This document shows, in pieces, positions 1 through 8,891 of a DNA stretch of 44,564 nt. Position 1 is the stretch's first letter. Each line of letters starts with the position of its first letter. The stretch spans positions 1 through 44,564 of the forward strand of contig JAQVUX010000009.1 of NCBI GenBank assembly GCA_028699255.1. The letters are read 5' to 3'. The position numbers and the translations under genes were made by a program. The stretch is from Candidatus Omnitrophota bacterium. Its GTDB lineage: Bacteria; Omnitrophota; Gorgyraeia; 2-01-FULL-45-10. Under the pieces are notes generated by a model, which ran no database searches, was not told the origin of the DNA, and saw nothing but the letters and a program-made list of their open reading frames with translations.

Positions 1-56
1 ATGAGCGTGAGGATAAGTCTAAGTACATGTTTATGTTAATCAAAGAACCCTATTTT

Positions 57-92
57 GAGATTGCTTCGCCGCCTTCGGCGTCTCGCAATGAC
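57..92. repeat. REP-like dispersed hairpin element, copy 1
   Basis: The segment begins GAGATTGCTTCG and ends CTCGCAATGAC around a short inner GCCG/CGGC hairpin. A second element with the same ends in the opposite orientation lies at 16703-16747 with a different inner hairpin. Conserved ends with a variable inner stem are typical of dispersed bacterial intergenic palindromes. Bases 1-56 show no gene I can support. Confidence 0.6.
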
Positions 93-141
93 AAAATAGA
101 AAGCGCCCAATTATCTTGACACCACTTTTTTTTACCTTTTC

Positions 142-170
142 TTGTTATTTACATGACTTCGTGATATAAT
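142..170 (+). promoter_or_regulatory. Sigma70-type promoter of smc
   Basis: TTGTTA (142-147), a 17-base spacer and TATAAT (165-170) preceded by TG (extended -10). Transcription would start near 177, giving a leader of about 55 bases before the smc ATG. The stretch TTCGTGATATAATTTTAT is nearly repeated in the promoter at 10609-10637. Confidence 0.65.
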
Positions 171-232
171 TTTATACGATTTAGTATACATTATCGTATT
201 TTATCTTTTTACTTAAGGCATAATAAAAACAT

Positions 233-3200
233 ATGCATTTTAAATCCTTAGAGCTTATCGGCTTTAAGTCATTCGCTGAAAAGACCAAAATAAACTTCGA
301 ACCCGGTGTCACTGCCATCGTCGGCCCAAATGGCTGTGGAAAAAGTAATATAGCCGATTCGATCCGCTGGGTCCTGGGCGAGCAATCCGCCAAATCCCTG
401 CGCGCCTCCAGCATGCAGGACGTCATATTTAACGGCACTGATACCAAGGAGGCGATAAACTTCGCAGAAGTTTCCCTCACGTTCACCAATGAAAAACGCA
501 TTCTCCCTATAGATTATGATGAAGTGACCATATCGCGCCGCGTATTCCGCTCAGGCGAGACCGAATATCTGCTTAACAAAACTCCTGTCAGACTGAAAGA
601 TATTTCCGAACTTCTTATGGGTACCGGCATCGGCACCGAGAGCTATTCTATTATTGAACAAGGCAAAATGGACCTTATTTTAAGTTCCCGTCCGGAAGAC
701 AGGCGGTTCGTATTCGAAGAGGCGAGCGGCATAACCAAGTACAAATCAAAGAAAAAAGAGGCCATGCGCAAGTTGGAACAGACCGAGCAGAACCTTCTGC
801 GCATAAACGACATCATACTCGAAGTAAAGCGGCAGATAGGTTCTATAGAGCGTCAGGCGCGTAAGGCCGAAAGATACAAGGTCGACTTCGACCGTCTCAA
901 GGACATGGAGCTTAAAGTTTCGTCCGCCGAATATAAAGACCTGAAAACCGCCGAGATGACCTGCGCCGTAGAAAGCAATGATTCGAAGGGCCGGGAGAAA
1001 GAGATAGTAGCGGAGATGTCGGCCATAGTGACCACCATATCATCATACCGCGCCTCGCTCGACGACGTTAACCGCAAGATGCTTGAGTTGAAAGACAAAT
1101 ATCAGGCGATGTCCGGCGCGCTCGACATGAATAACCAGAAGATAACGATCGACAAGGAGAGAATAGCGGAGGCGTTGGCGCTTCAGGAAGGGTTGAAGCG
1201 CGAGATAGAGGCGGCCGCAGAAAAAATAAAACTTGCCCGCTCGATGGTCGAGCGCATAAAAGAAGACCTGCGTGTCGTCGCTACTTTAAGAGGCGATAAG
1301 CAGAAATCGGTTTCAGACAAGGACGCGTTTTTGCGCAGTATCGAGCAGTATATCGAGGAGACCGAAAAGCGCGCGGCCACATGTAAAGTCCAGCTGGTCG
1401 ATTTCCTATCCAGAGAAACGCACATAAAGAACGAACTTATAAAGGTTAGCGCCGATATACAGAATAGGCGAGTTCGCGAGCGGCGTCTGCACATAGAGAA
1501 GGAGACGGTATTAAAAGATGTCGAAACTCTCGAGAGCGGCCTGACGACGATACTGAATGATTTCAAGGAAAGCGATAGCCGTGTATCCTTGATGAGAAAA
1601 GAGCTGGAAGAGAAGAAAGCCGCCGAGGATTCTGTCCTGGCGGAAGTCAAAGCTCTCGAAGAGGCGGTGGCGAAGGAAGAGAAGCGCTCGACGGCGTTAA
1701 AGTCGAAGATAGAGATACTGGAAGAGAATATCAGGTCATACGAAGGATTCAACCGCGGCGTAAAGACGATATTGAGCCGCCGGGATGAATTCGCGCCTCC
1801 GGCGGTGCTTGCCGATGTGATACGGGTGGAACGGGGGTATGTAGAGGCCGTCAGCGCTTTTCTGGGCGACGCGGCGCAGACTATTATAATGGATTCCGAC
1901 GCCGACATATCCAGGACTATAAATTATCTAAAGGAAAATAACCTGGGCAAGGCGGCTTTCGTTTCGCTGGAGATGCTATCCCGGGCAGGAATTAACCGCA
2001 CAGGTTATTTAACGGTGAACGCGTCGCCAGCCTGCGCGGTTGGCCATGCCGTTCCGCTTAAGAATTTCATCAAAGTTGATTCAAAATATGAGCCGGTGCT
2101 CGAATATTTCTTCGGCAATGCCTGCCTGGTCGAATCGATAGAGGATATGTCCAGGACTTTTGACGGCAGGGTTTCCGTAACAGCTGTGACAAAAGCGGGC
2201 GCCATATTCGATAACGGTAAGGTGTACGGTGGGAGCGCCGCGGAATCCATCGATACTATGCCGATAGGGCGTAAACACCGGCTGGAAGACATGAAGGTGG
2301 AATTAGCGGAAGCGGAATCGAATGCCGTATCTTTGGCTGAAAGCCGCGCGGGCAAAGAGACGACGGCGAAGGCTCTCGAGGCAGAAGTGGCGTCGCTCGC
2401 CGAACAACTGCATATCGAAGAGATAAAACTTTCCAATATAAAGATGAAGAAGGATTCGCAGGAAGAGTCCCAGAAGAAACTGAAGGAAGAGCTGGATATA
2501 GTCAGCTCGGAGTTTGCCGAAGCCGAAGAGACGATAAAAGAGCTTACCGAAAAAGGCGTATCTCTCAACGCGGAACTGAATAATTTAGAACAGGAGAGGT
2601 CGTCCTCGCAGAACTTTGTCGAAGAATCGCATGATCTTATTACAAATAAACGGCAGGAGCGGGAGGCTCTAAGCCTCGAGATGGCTACGCTTAAGGCCGA
2701 ACTGCAGGCGATGGAGAAGGAAGAGGAGGGCGTGCGCAGTTCTCTTAAAGTTCAGGAAGGGATCGTCTTCGAGTCCGAAGAGACGCTGTATTCAAAAGAA
2801 GGGCTTTTAAAAGATTCAGCGGAGAAAGTAAAAGCGCTCGAGGACGAGATATCGAAATTGACTGCCGATAACGAAACTATCTCGAAGTCGCTTGAGGTAT
2901 TTAACACGGAGTCATCGGCCATAGAGAATACGCGGACGGGCCTCGTCGGTGAACTGAATGCCGCGGAATCGCTTCTTAAGAATAAAGAGAACGCGGTTGA
3001 GTTATTAAGGAACCAGATACGGGATCTCGACGTTAAACTTACCGAATTAAATTACAAAAAGACGAACTTAAAAGAGCGGATAAGCCAGGCATACAAGACG
3101 GATCTGGAATCTCTGCATCCGGAGCCTGAGGAAGGGGTCGATTGGGAATCGATAAAGACGCAGGTTGTGGAGCTTAAAGACCGGTTGGAGAAACTGGGGC

Positions 3201-3901
3201 CTGTGAACCTTATCGCGATAGATGAACATAAAGAACTGGAGGAGCGGTATTCCTTCCTCGTGCATCAGCAGGAAGACCTTGTGAACGCGAAAGACTCTCT
3301 CCACAAGGCGATATTAAAGATAAATAAGACGACAAAAGATCTGTTTGTGGAGACTTTTCAGAAGATACAGGTGGAGTTCAAGAATTTCTTCCGCATGCTT
3401 TTCGGCGGCGGCCAGGCCGAGCTCGTCCTGATAGATGAGCAGGATGTGCTGGAATCGGGTATAGAAATAGTGGTGCGCCCTCCCGGCAAAAAACTGCAGA
3501 ACCTTACGCTATTATCGGGCGGTGAAAAAGCCATGACCGCCACGGCGCTTTTATTCGCGATATTCAAAGTTAAGCCGAGCCCGTTCTGTGTGCTTGACGA
3601 AATAGACGCGCCTTTAGACGAGTCCAATGTTACGCGATTCTCGAGCGTATTGAAGGATTTTCTTAAGATATCCCAGTTTATAATAATAACGCACAACAAA
3701 CGTACTATTGAGCTTGCGGATGTGATGTATGGTATAACGATGCAAGAGAGGGGCGTGTCGAAGATTGTGTCTGTGAAGTTCTCGGACGATAAGAAGAAGC
3801 CGGAAGCCAGAGAGATCTCCGGGCTTAAACAAAATGCAGAGGAATCAAAAGTAGAGATTAAAGAAGAACATAAGGAAGAAGTAAAAGAAGAAGTTAAGTA
3901 A
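233..3901 (+). CDS. smc: Chromosome segregation ATPase SMC
   Basis: SMC condensin subunit that organises and helps segregate the nucleoid with ScpA/ScpB. The 1,222-residue length is normal for bacterial SMC. Walker A is GPNGCGKS at residues 31-38, two long charged coiled coils surround a hinge at about 500-680 (starting near EGFNRGVKTIL), the ABC signature LSGGEK is at 1094-1099, and Walker B VLDEID has its Asp/Glu at 1122-1123. The last 35 or so residues are a Lys/Glu-rich tail beyond the usual end. The start MHFKSLELIGFKSF matches family N termini, but the ribosome-binding site is weak (an AAGG lies far upstream). The gene has its own promoter at 142-170 and converges on the minus-strand gene ending at 3940, with no strong terminator in the 38-base gap. 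scpA and scpB are not in the window. Confidence 0.97.
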   Translation: MHFKSLELIGFKSFAEKTKINFEPGVTAIVGPNGCGKSNIADSIRWVLGEQSAKSLRASSMQDVIFNGTDTKEAINFAEVSLTFTNEKRILPIDYDEVTISRRVFRSGETEYLLNKTPVRLKDISELLMGTGIGTESYSIIEQGKMDLILSSRPEDRRFVFEEASGITKYKSKKKEAMRKLEQTEQNLLRINDIILEVKRQIGSIERQARKAERYKVDFDRLKDMELKVSSAEYKDLKTAEMTCAVESNDSKGREKEIVAEMSAIVTTISSYRASLDDVNRKMLELKDKYQAMSGALDMNNQKITIDKERIAEALALQEGLKREIEAAAEKIKLARSMVERIKEDLRVVATLRGDKQKSVSDKDAFLRSIEQYIEETEKRAATCKVQLVDFLSRETHIKNELIKVSADIQNRRVRERRLHIEKETVLKDVETLESGLTTILNDFKESDSRVSLMRKELEEKKAAEDSVLAEVKALEEAVAKEEKRSTALKSKIEILEENIRSYEGFNRGVKTILSRRDEFAPPAVLADVIRVERGYVEAVSAFLGDAAQTIIMDSDADISRTINYLKENNLGKAAFVSLEMLSRAGINRTGYLTVNASPACAVGHAVPLKNFIKVDSKYEPVLEYFFGNACLVESIEDMSRTFDGRVSVTAVTKAGAIFDNGKVYGGSAAESIDTMPIGRKHRLEDMKVELAEAESNAVSLAESRAGKETTAKALEAEVASLAEQLHIEEIKLSNIKMKKDSQEESQKKLKEELDIVSSEFAEAEETIKELTEKGVSLNAELNNLEQERSSSQNFVEESHDLITNKRQEREALSLEMATLKAELQAMEKEEEGVRSSLKVQEGIVFESEETLYSKEGLLKDSAEKVKALEDEISKLTADNETISKSLEVFNTESSAIENTRTGLVGELNAAESLLKNKENAVELLRNQIRDLDVKLTELNYKKTNLKERISQAYKTDLESLHPEPEEGVDWESIKTQVVELKDRLEKLGPVNLIAIDEHKELEERYSFLVHQQEDLVNAKDSLHKAILKINKTTKDLFVETFQKIQVEFKNFFRMLFGGGQAELVLIDEQDVLESGIEIVVRPPGKKLQNLTLLSGGEKAMTATALLFAIFKVKPSPFCVLDEIDAPLDESNVTRFSSVLKDFLKISQFIIITHNKRTIELADVMYGITMQERGVSKIVSVKFSDDKKKPEAREISGLKQNAEESKVEIKEEHKEEVKEEVK

Positions 3902-3939
3902 GCGGAAGAATCTAAAACAGAGTTAACCCCGCAGGAAAC

Positions 3940-5139
3940 CTAAGTCAGCTTTCGCTCGCCCATCGCTTTCGAATACACACAAGTCCTGTTTTTACCAGCG
4001 CCTTTTGCCTCATATAAGGCGGTATCCGCCATCGCTATGAGCTCATCTTTGGTATGCGCGTCGTCCGGATAGCTGGCGACGCCACAGCTTATGGTGAGCC
4101 GGTTCTGGGAAGGCAGTCCATTTTCACCCGCGAAGAGTTTTTCCACCTCGCTACGCAGTCGTTCCGCGAATAATCGGGCATTTTCTTTGGACGTATTCGG
4201 TATAACTATGGCGAACTCCTCGCCGCCGTAACGCGCGACCGTATCCACCTTGCGCGACTTAGCCTGCAGGACGGATGATATCTCCCGGAGGGCGCTGTCG
4301 CCGCGCACGTGGCCTAACGTATCGTTGTAATGTTTGAAGTTGTCCACATCGACCATGACAAGGCCGACGCTCGTTTGTGTTATCTTCGAGCGTTCGAGTT
4401 CATACGACAGGCGTTGTTGGAACTTGCCGTAATTCCAGAGTTTGGTGGACCAATCGATGCTCGACAGGTAAACCGTCTCTTCGTACAGACGTGAATTCTC
4501 TATAGCGAGCCCCGCGTGATTGGCGAACATGGTCAGCATCCTTACATCGGATTTCGATATAGGTTTTTTATTGAAGATATTATCGACGAGTATAGCGCCG
4601 AGCACCTTATCTTTTGCCTTGAGCGGGACGGTTACAAAGAAATCGGTTTTAAGCGTCTTCTGTGTGTCAGCGTCGACGAGCTTTTTGGCCTCTTGAGTCG
4701 TTATTTCGAAAGGCATCCCCTCAAGGATCGTGAGGACGAGTATCCCCATGTCTTCCCTGAGGGGTATTTTTATACCTTTGACTATCGAGTTCAGTTTCGA
4801 CTCGGGGTCGCGTTTAAATGTGTCGTAAGAGGCTATGAAGTCGTCGAGCGTCTTCTTGCTCTGTGATACATAATGCCATATCTTTCCGGCTTCCTCGGCG
4901 CTGTGGGGCCCTATTCCCATCACGCCCTCGAGCACGTTCTCTTTCTCGTTTACGAGGAAGAGCATGGCGCGGTTGAAGCCGAGGCCTTCGTGAGAAGTAA
5001 GCGCCGTCAGGATTATGTACAGTATCTGGTCGAGCTTAAGCGTCGTGCGGATAGCATTTGAGATTTCATAAAGAAGCGCGAATTCCCAATTAAGCTGTTC
5101 TATCTCCGCGTAAAGCTCGCTCTCTTTCTCTTTATTCAT
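3940..5139 (-). CDS. GAF-GGDEF diguanylate cyclase
   Basis: Probable diguanylate cyclase making c-di-GMP from two GTP in the cytoplasm. A short N-terminal coiled segment leads into a GAF-type sensor region (about residues 20-225: YEISNAIRTTLKLDQIL, LGFNRAMLFLVNE, then LTMFANHAGLAIENSRLY). The GGDEF domain follows, with active-site GGEEF at 305-309. RKVD at 296-299 lies exactly five residues upstream, which fits an inhibitory I-site (RxxD) for product feedback. There are no membrane segments, so the input is probably cytosolic; the GAF ligand cannot be read from sequence. It lies 15 bases downstream of the small secreted protein gene at 5155-5589 and is probably co-transcribed from the promoter at 5616-5645. 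The start has AGGAAT upstream; an ATG ten bases earlier is out of frame and soon stops. Confidence 0.92.
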   Translation of the reverse strand: MNKEKESELYAEIEQLNWEFALLYEISNAIRTTLKLDQILYIILTALTSHEGLGFNRAMLFLVNEKENVLEGVMGIGPHSAEEAGKIWHYVSQSKKTLDDFIASYDTFKRDPESKLNSIVKGIKIPLREDMGILVLTILEGMPFEITTQEAKKLVDADTQKTLKTDFFVTVPLKAKDKVLGAILVDNIFNKKPISKSDVRMLTMFANHAGLAIENSRLYEETVYLSSIDWSTKLWNYGKFQQRLSYELERSKITQTSVGLVMVDVDNFKHYNDTLGHVRGDSALREISSVLQAKSRKVDTVARYGGEEFAIVIPNTSKENARLFAERLRSEVEKLFAGENGLPSQNRLTISCGVASYPDDAHTKDELIAMADTALYEAKGAGKNRTCVYSKAMGERKLT

Positions 5140-5154
5140 AATTCTTCATAATTC

Positions 5155-5589
5155 CTATTTTTTCGCGGTGGCGGCCGTTGCCTTTGCGGCCGGTTTTGCG
5201 GCTGTAGCGGCGGGCGCGACCATAGGTTTCAATTTACCGAACATTATACCCATCGCAACCTCTTTATTATCGGCTTTTTTCGTCATCATCCTTACGTTAT
5301 CGCCTGCCTTAAGCTCTGAGATATCCGTTGTCTTGGTGATACTCGTGTAAGGAGTGACCGATATGGCACGGACTACGCCGTCAGCGTCATTCTTTACCGA
5401 TACTTTGATATTAGCCGGATCGGAAACATCGACCGATTCTATCGTTCCTGCTACCATGGCAAAGCTCGAGGTCGGTTTGATTGCGGCTTTGGGTGCGGCC
5501 GCTGTTTTCTGCTCTACGGCTAACGCGCCGATCTGGCCAACAAATGCAAAGCATACAGCTAAAATCACCACTAATGCTATTTTACGCAT
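5155..5589 (-). CDS. Small secreted protein of unknown function
   Basis: 144 residues with a classical signal peptide (MRKIALVVILAVCFAFVG, then GALAVEQ) and a probable cleavage site after ALA. The mature part has a compact core of about 65 residues (SFAMVAGTIESVDVSDPANI to MMTKKADNKEVAMGIMFGK) that looks like a small beta-barrel of the kind seen in periplasmic DUF5666-like proteins; that fold call is inference. Both ends are low-complexity Ala/Lys/Pro (AAAPKAAIKP; AAKPAAKATAATAKK), probably flexible or cell-wall associating. The AAGGAGG ribosome-binding site is strong. It is the first gene of a two-gene unit with the diguanylate cyclase, and its promoter is divergent from the riboflavin operon. 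I do not recognise a named family. Confidence 0.75.
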   Translation of the reverse strand: MRKIALVVILAVCFAFVGQIGALAVEQKTAAAPKAAIKPTSSFAMVAGTIESVDVSDPANIKVSVKNDADGVVRAISVTPYTSITKTTDISELKAGDNVRMMTKKADNKEVAMGIMFGKLKPMVAPAATAAKPAAKATAATAKK

Positions 5590-5615
5590 AAATCCTCCTT
5601 ATATTTTATGACATT

Positions 5616-5645
5616 ATGATACCATGGTGGCATACGGGGTGTCAA
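5616..5645 (-). promoter_or_regulatory. Promoter of the secreted protein / diguanylate cyclase unit
   Basis: On the minus strand TTGACA (5640-5645), an 18-base spacer and TATCAT (5616-5621). Its -35 box is only seven bases from the -35 box of the divergent riboflavin promoter, so the two promoters are back to back. Confidence 0.55.
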
Positions 5646-5652
5646 TTTTACC

Positions 5653-5680
5653 TTGACAGGAGTATAATTGCTGTTATAAT
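5653..5680 (+). promoter_or_regulatory. Promoter of the riboflavin operon
   Basis: Perfect consensus boxes TTGACA (5653-5658) and TATAAT (5675-5680) with a 16-base spacer. The predicted start, near 5687, is where the FMN riboswitch P1 helix begins. Confidence 0.85.
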
Positions 5681-5686
5681 AGTAAC

Positions 5687-5826
5687 ATCTTCGGGGTGAG
5701 GTGCGATTCCTCGACCGGCGGTTATAATCCGCGAGCCAAAAGGCTGAGCCTGTGGAATTCAGGCATCGACAGTAAGTCCCACCGGCCGTATCGGAAGGGC
5801 GGGATAGAGTCTGGATGGAAGAAGAT
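5687..5826 (+). promoter_or_regulatory. FMN riboswitch (RFN element)
   Basis: The RFN consensus is easy to recognise: CTTCGGGGTGAGG, then GATTCCTCGACCGGCGGT, AGCCTGTGG, AGTCCCACCGGC and finally CTGGATGGAAGAAGAT. P1 is ATCTTC (5687-5692) pairing with GAAGAT (5821-5826). It lies between the promoter and ribBA and should switch the whole operon off when FMN is abundant. Confidence 0.95.
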
Positions 5827-5863
5827 ATAACAGAGAATTGCCGGATAACATTGTTTCAATTTT

Positions 5864-5897
5864 AACCCCGAAGGATAACCTGCGGGGTTTTTTATTT
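5864..5897 (+). terminator. Riboswitch expression-platform terminator
   Basis: AACCCCG (5864-5870) pairs with CGGGGTT (5883-5889) around a 12-base loop and is followed by a T-rich run up to the ribBA ATG at 5898. The 5' arm (5865-5873, ACCCCGAAG) is also perfectly complementary to CTTCGGGGT at 5689-5697, which includes the 5' strand of riboswitch P1. This gives an antiterminator when FMN is absent. Confidence 0.85.
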
Positions 5898-7091
5898 ATG
5901 AAACTAAACACTATACCTGAAATCTTAGACGACATAAAACGCGGCCGGATGATCATAGTAATGGATGACGAGGGCCGTGAAAACGAGGGTGACCTTGTAA
6001 TGTCCGGCGCGTTTGCCAAACCGTCCGATATTAATTTCATGGCGACTTACGGCCGCGGGCTCATCTGTGTTCCCATGGAAAGCGCAAGGCTGGACGATCT
6101 GGATCTGCACCCGATGTCTTCCGTCCGGCACGACGCTTACAGGACGGGGTGGGCGATATCGTGCGACGCGGGACAGGGTATAACTACCGGCATTTCCGCC
6201 CATGACAGGGCAAAGACCATCAATATACTGGCGAATCCTAAGAGTAAAGCCTCCGATCTTGTTCGTCCGGGCCACATGTTCCCGCTGAGGGCAAATGAGG
6301 GTGGCGTACTCGTCAGGGCCGGCCATACCGAAGCGTGTGTCGATCTTTTAAAGATGGCATCACAGCGGCCGGTAGGGGTTATCTGCGAGATAATGAGAGA
6401 CGACGGCTCCATGGCAAGATTGCCGGATCTAAAGGAGTTCTCCCGAAAGCATCATCTTAAGATATGCACCATAGCAGGCCTTATAGAATATAGAAGAAGG
6501 TCGGAAAAGCTTGTGAAGGTTGTCGCCAGGACAAATATTCCGACGCCTTTCGGTGATTTTAAAGCGTTCATTTATGAATCGGTTGTAGATAAATACCATC
6601 ATGTCGCGCTTGTAAAAGGCAGGCTCAATAAAAAAGATTCTCTTGTCAGGGTCCATTCGGAATGCCTTACCGGCGACGTATTTGGTTCCAAGAGATGCGA
6701 CTGTGGAGAGCAATTGCACGCCGCCATGAAGCTTATAGGGAAAAGCCCGTGCGGTGTCGTCCTGTATATGAGGCAGGAGGGCAGGGGTATAGGATTGGCG
6801 AACAAGCTGAAGGCTTATGAGCTTCAGGATAAAGGGATGGATACCGTCGAGGCGAACGTGGCGCTGGGGTTTGAGCCCGACCTGAGGGATTACGGTATAG
6901 GCGCGCAGATCCTCGCGGATCTCGGCCTGAAGAAGATACGACTGCTTACGAATAATCCGAAGAAGATTGTGGGGCTCGAAGGGTACGGCCTCGAAGTGAC
7001 CGAGCGTGTGCCGCTCGTGATACGTCCGAATAAATCAAACAGGAAGTATCTGCGGACGAAGAAGTATAAACTGGGGCATATAATAAAGTAG
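5898..7091 (+). CDS. ribBA: Bifunctional DHBP synthase / GTP cyclohydrolase II
   Basis: The enzyme supplies both precursors of riboflavin: 3,4-dihydroxy-2-butanone-4-phosphate from ribulose-5-phosphate (RibB half, about residues 1-200, with [12 protein letters not shown] and GHTEACVDL) and the pyrimidine from GTP (RibA half, about 205-397, with [18 protein letters not shown] zinc cysteines and RQEGRGIGL). At 397 residues it has the normal length. I place the start at the ATG at 5898 ([12 protein letters not shown]). A start 60 bases upstream would encode the terminator hairpin and is not credible. No separate Shine-Dalgarno is visible: the only G-rich stretch upstream of the ATG is the CGGGG of the terminator's 3' arm, so that hairpin may also limit initiation. 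First gene of the riboflavin operon. Confidence 0.96.
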   Translation: MKLNTIPEILDDIKRGRMIIVMDDEGRENEGDLVMSGAFAKPSDINFMATYGRGLICVPMESARLDDLDLHPMSSVRHDAYRTGWAISCDAGQGITTGISAHDRAKTINILANPKSKASDLVRPGHMFPLRANEGGVLVRAGHTEACVDLLKMASQRPVGVICEIMRDDGSMARLPDLKEFSRKHHLKICTIAGLIEYRRRSEKLVKVVARTNIPTPFGDFKAFIYESVVDKYHHVALVKGRLNKKDSLVRVHSECLTGDVFGSKRCDCGEQLHAAMKLIGKSPCGVVLYMRQEGRGIGLANKLKAYELQDKGMDTVEANVALGFEPDLRDYGIGAQILADLGLKKIRLLTNNPKKIVGLEGYGLEVTERVPLVIRPNKSNRKYLRTKKYKLGHIIK

Positions 7092-7118
7092 CGATTAACC
7101 TTAAGAAGGAGGATGGTT

Positions 7119-7583
7119 ATGGCAAATGTAATAAAAGCGGATCTGACGGCTAAGGGAAAGAAGTTCGCGATAGTGATATCACGGTTCAACGAGTTCATTT
7201 CGACGAAACTTTTAGAGGGATGCTTAGATACTCTGTCACGGCACGGGGCGCAGGACAGCGCGCAGGACGTCGTGTGGGTACCGGGCGCTTTTGAGATACC
7301 GGTGGTGGCTCTGAAGATGGCGAAGTCGAAGAAGTACGACGGTGTGATATGCCTCGGGACGGTGATAAGGGGGGCGACGCCGCATTTCGAGTTCGTGGCC
7401 AGTGAGGCGGCAAAGGGCGTGGCGCAGGTTTCGATGAATACGGGTGTGCCGTGCATATTCGGTGTGATTACCGCCGATAGTATTGAGCAGGCCATAGAGC
7501 GCGCAGGCACTAAAGACGGCAACAAAGGCCGCGATGCCGCGGTATCCGCGATCGAGATGGCGAATCTGAACGATAAGATATAG
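7119..7583 (+). CDS. ribH: 6,7-dimethyl-8-ribityllumazine synthase
   Basis: Lumazine synthase condenses the RibBA-derived dihydroxybutanone phosphate with the aminopyrimidine to give the direct precursor of riboflavin. It normally forms pentameric or icosahedral shells. Family motifs are [12 protein letters not shown] near the N terminus, [25 protein letters not shown] with the catalytic His, [22 protein letters not shown] and [13 protein letters not shown] use the ATG at 7119 (MANVIKADL) because AAGGAGG at 7106-7112 is six bases away; an in-frame ATG at 7113 abuts the ribosome-binding site. It is the second gene of the operon, 27 bases after ribBA. A perfect 20-base palindrome follows its stop codon. 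Confidence 0.96.
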   Translation: MANVIKADLTAKGKKFAIVISRFNEFISTKLLEGCLDTLSRHGAQDSAQDVVWVPGAFEIPVVALKMAKSKKYDGVICLGTVIRGATPHFEFVASEAAKGVAQVSMNTGVPCIFGVITADSIEQAIERAGTKDGNKGRDAAVSAIEMANLNDKI

Positions 7584-7585
7584 CG

Positions 7586-7605
7586 TTTCCACCCCGGGGT
7601 GGAAA
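7586..7605. repeat. Palindrome family A, copy 1
   Basis: TTTCCACCCCGGGGTGGAAA, a perfect 20-base palindrome between ribH and the nusB ribosome-binding site. Further copies are at 17751-17772 (one arm mismatch), 23712-23733, 43484-43499 (partial) and 43503-43522. Confidence 0.9.
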
Positions 7606-7621
7606 TATAAGGAGACGATTG

Positions 7622-8047
7622 ATGAGGAAGCGGACGAAAGCGCGCGAAGCGGCGCTCAAGATACTTTATGCCATCGACATTACCGGCGACGAGCCGAAGA
7701 AATGCATCGATGCGTTCTGGCGCGACAGCGAAGAGAAAGACACCGAGGTCAAGACGTTTGCCAATTCACTTGTCCTTGGCGTTTCGAATAAGATAAAAGA
7801 TATCGATAAAACCATCACGGAATGCGCTACGAATTGGCAGCTTAAACGCATGGCGGTCATAGACAGGAATATTCTCAGGTTCGCGGCGTATGAACTTTTA
7901 TTCGCAGACGAGATACCTCCCAAAGTTACTATGAACGAGGCGATAGACATAGCGAAGCGGTACGGTGACAACGAATCCGGTAAATTCGTTAACGGCGTGC
8001 TTGATAAGATAAATAAAGAGTTTATCGCGAAGAAGAAAGAGAAATAA
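7622..8047 (+). CDS. nusB: Transcription antitermination factor NusB
   Basis: NusB binds boxA RNA with NusE (S10) and supports antitermination on rRNA operons. The 141-residue all-helical protein starts [19 protein letters not shown] and has the family signatures [72 protein letters not shown] chose the ATG at 7622, seven bases after AAGGAG (7609-7614), over the overlapping TTG at 7619. ribH-nusB adjacency is common in bacteria, so riboswitch control would extend to this general transcription factor unless an internal promoter exists; I see no obvious one. Confidence 0.95.
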   Translation: MRKRTKAREAALKILYAIDITGDEPKKCIDAFWRDSEEKDTEVKTFANSLVLGVSNKIKDIDKTITECATNWQLKRMAVIDRNILRFAAYELLFADEIPPKVTMNEAIDIAKRYGDNESGKFVNGVLDKINKEFIAKKKEK

Positions 8048-8054
8048 CCAAAGC

Positions 8055-8891
8055 ATGAAATACGCGGATCTTCACATACATACCGATTTTTCAGATTCCA
8101 CATTCACTCCCGAAGAAGTCGCGGCCTGCGCGAACGAAAGAGGTTTAAGCGCGATAGCCATCTGCGATCACGATTCCGTAGATGGTATAGCCCCTTGTGA
8201 CCGGGCGGCAAAGCCTTTGGGTATCGAGGTGGTTCCCGGGATCGAGCTTACCGTCGAGAAAGAGGACGCAGAGATACACATCCTCGGCTATTTCATCCGG
8301 CCTGAAACCGTGTGGTTCTGTGAACGGCTTGCCGAAATCCGCCGCTCCCGCGTCGAGCGAACGCGTAAGATGATAGGGAAGCTTAACGAGCTGGGGATCG
8401 ACGTGAAAGCCGAAGACGTATTCGCGCTTGCCGGTAGAGGCACGGTAGGCCGCCTGCATCTAGCCAGGGCGATGCTCAATACGGGCAAAGTCAACGGATT
8501 CCGCGAGGCGTTCAATAAGTATATAGGTTTTGCGAAACCATGTTATGTGCCGAATGAGCATTTCTCGCCCAGAGAAGCGATAGAAGCCATATCGAAAGCC
8601 GGAGGGGTTCCCGTTCTGGCGCATCCGGGTATCATGGATAAGGACGGGTATATCCCGGAACTGATCGGATACGGCCTTAAAGGCATAGAGGTTTATCATA
8701 CAGACCATAAAGGCGCTACCGTGCGGCATTATGAAGAAGTGGCGGAAGAATACGGTTTATTGCTTACGGGTGGGTCGGATTGTCATGGGATGGGCAAAGG
8801 CAGAGTCCTTTTGGGCACGGTGAGAGTTCCGTATGAGCTCGTAGAGAAACTTAAAGCAGAAGCCGAAAAGATACGCGATGCATACAGATGA
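8055..8891 (+). CDS. PHP-domain phosphoesterase (TrpH/YciV type)
   Basis: A 278-residue metal-dependent phosphoesterase of the polymerase-and-histidinol-phosphatase (PHP) superfamily. Metal ligands visible are DLHIHTDFSD at the start, CDHDSVDG at about 35-42, PGIE, the AHPG segment near 190 and GGSDCHG near the C terminus. Characterised relatives of this size (YciV/RNase AM, TrpH) hydrolyse 3',5'-bisphosphonucleotides or trim RNA 5' ends; the exact substrate here is not decided by sequence. It lies seven bases after nusB and overlaps the start of ribD by 14 bases, so it is translationally coupled inside the riboflavin operon. Confidence 0.9.
   Translation: MKYADLHIHTDFSDSTFTPEEVAACANERGLSAIAICDHDSVDGIAPCDRAAKPLGIEVVPGIELTVEKEDAEIHILGYFIRPETVWFCERLAEIRRSRVERTRKMIGKLNELGIDVKAEDVFALAGRGTVGRLHLARAMLNTGKVNGFREAFNKYIGFAKPCYVPNEHFSPREAIEAISKAGGVPVLAHPGIMDKDGYIPELIGYGLKGIEVYHTDHKGATVRHYEEVAEEYGLLLTGGSDCHGMGKGRVLLGTVRVPYELVEKLKAEAEKIRDAYR

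Noticed and set aside
1-40. Short open frame starting with ATG at base 1
   Set aside because: Only about 12 codons before a stop, with no context; could be the tail of a neighbouring region but cannot be supported.
1183-1908. Long minus-strand reading frame of 241 codons inside smc
   Set aside because: Ser-rich antisense shadow of the Glu/Lys-rich SMC coiled coil; no start signal and no protein motif.
5838-5897. Upstream in-frame start of ribBA (20 extra residues)
   Set aside because: The extension would be encoded by the riboswitch terminator hairpin; the ATG at 5898 gives the family N terminus.
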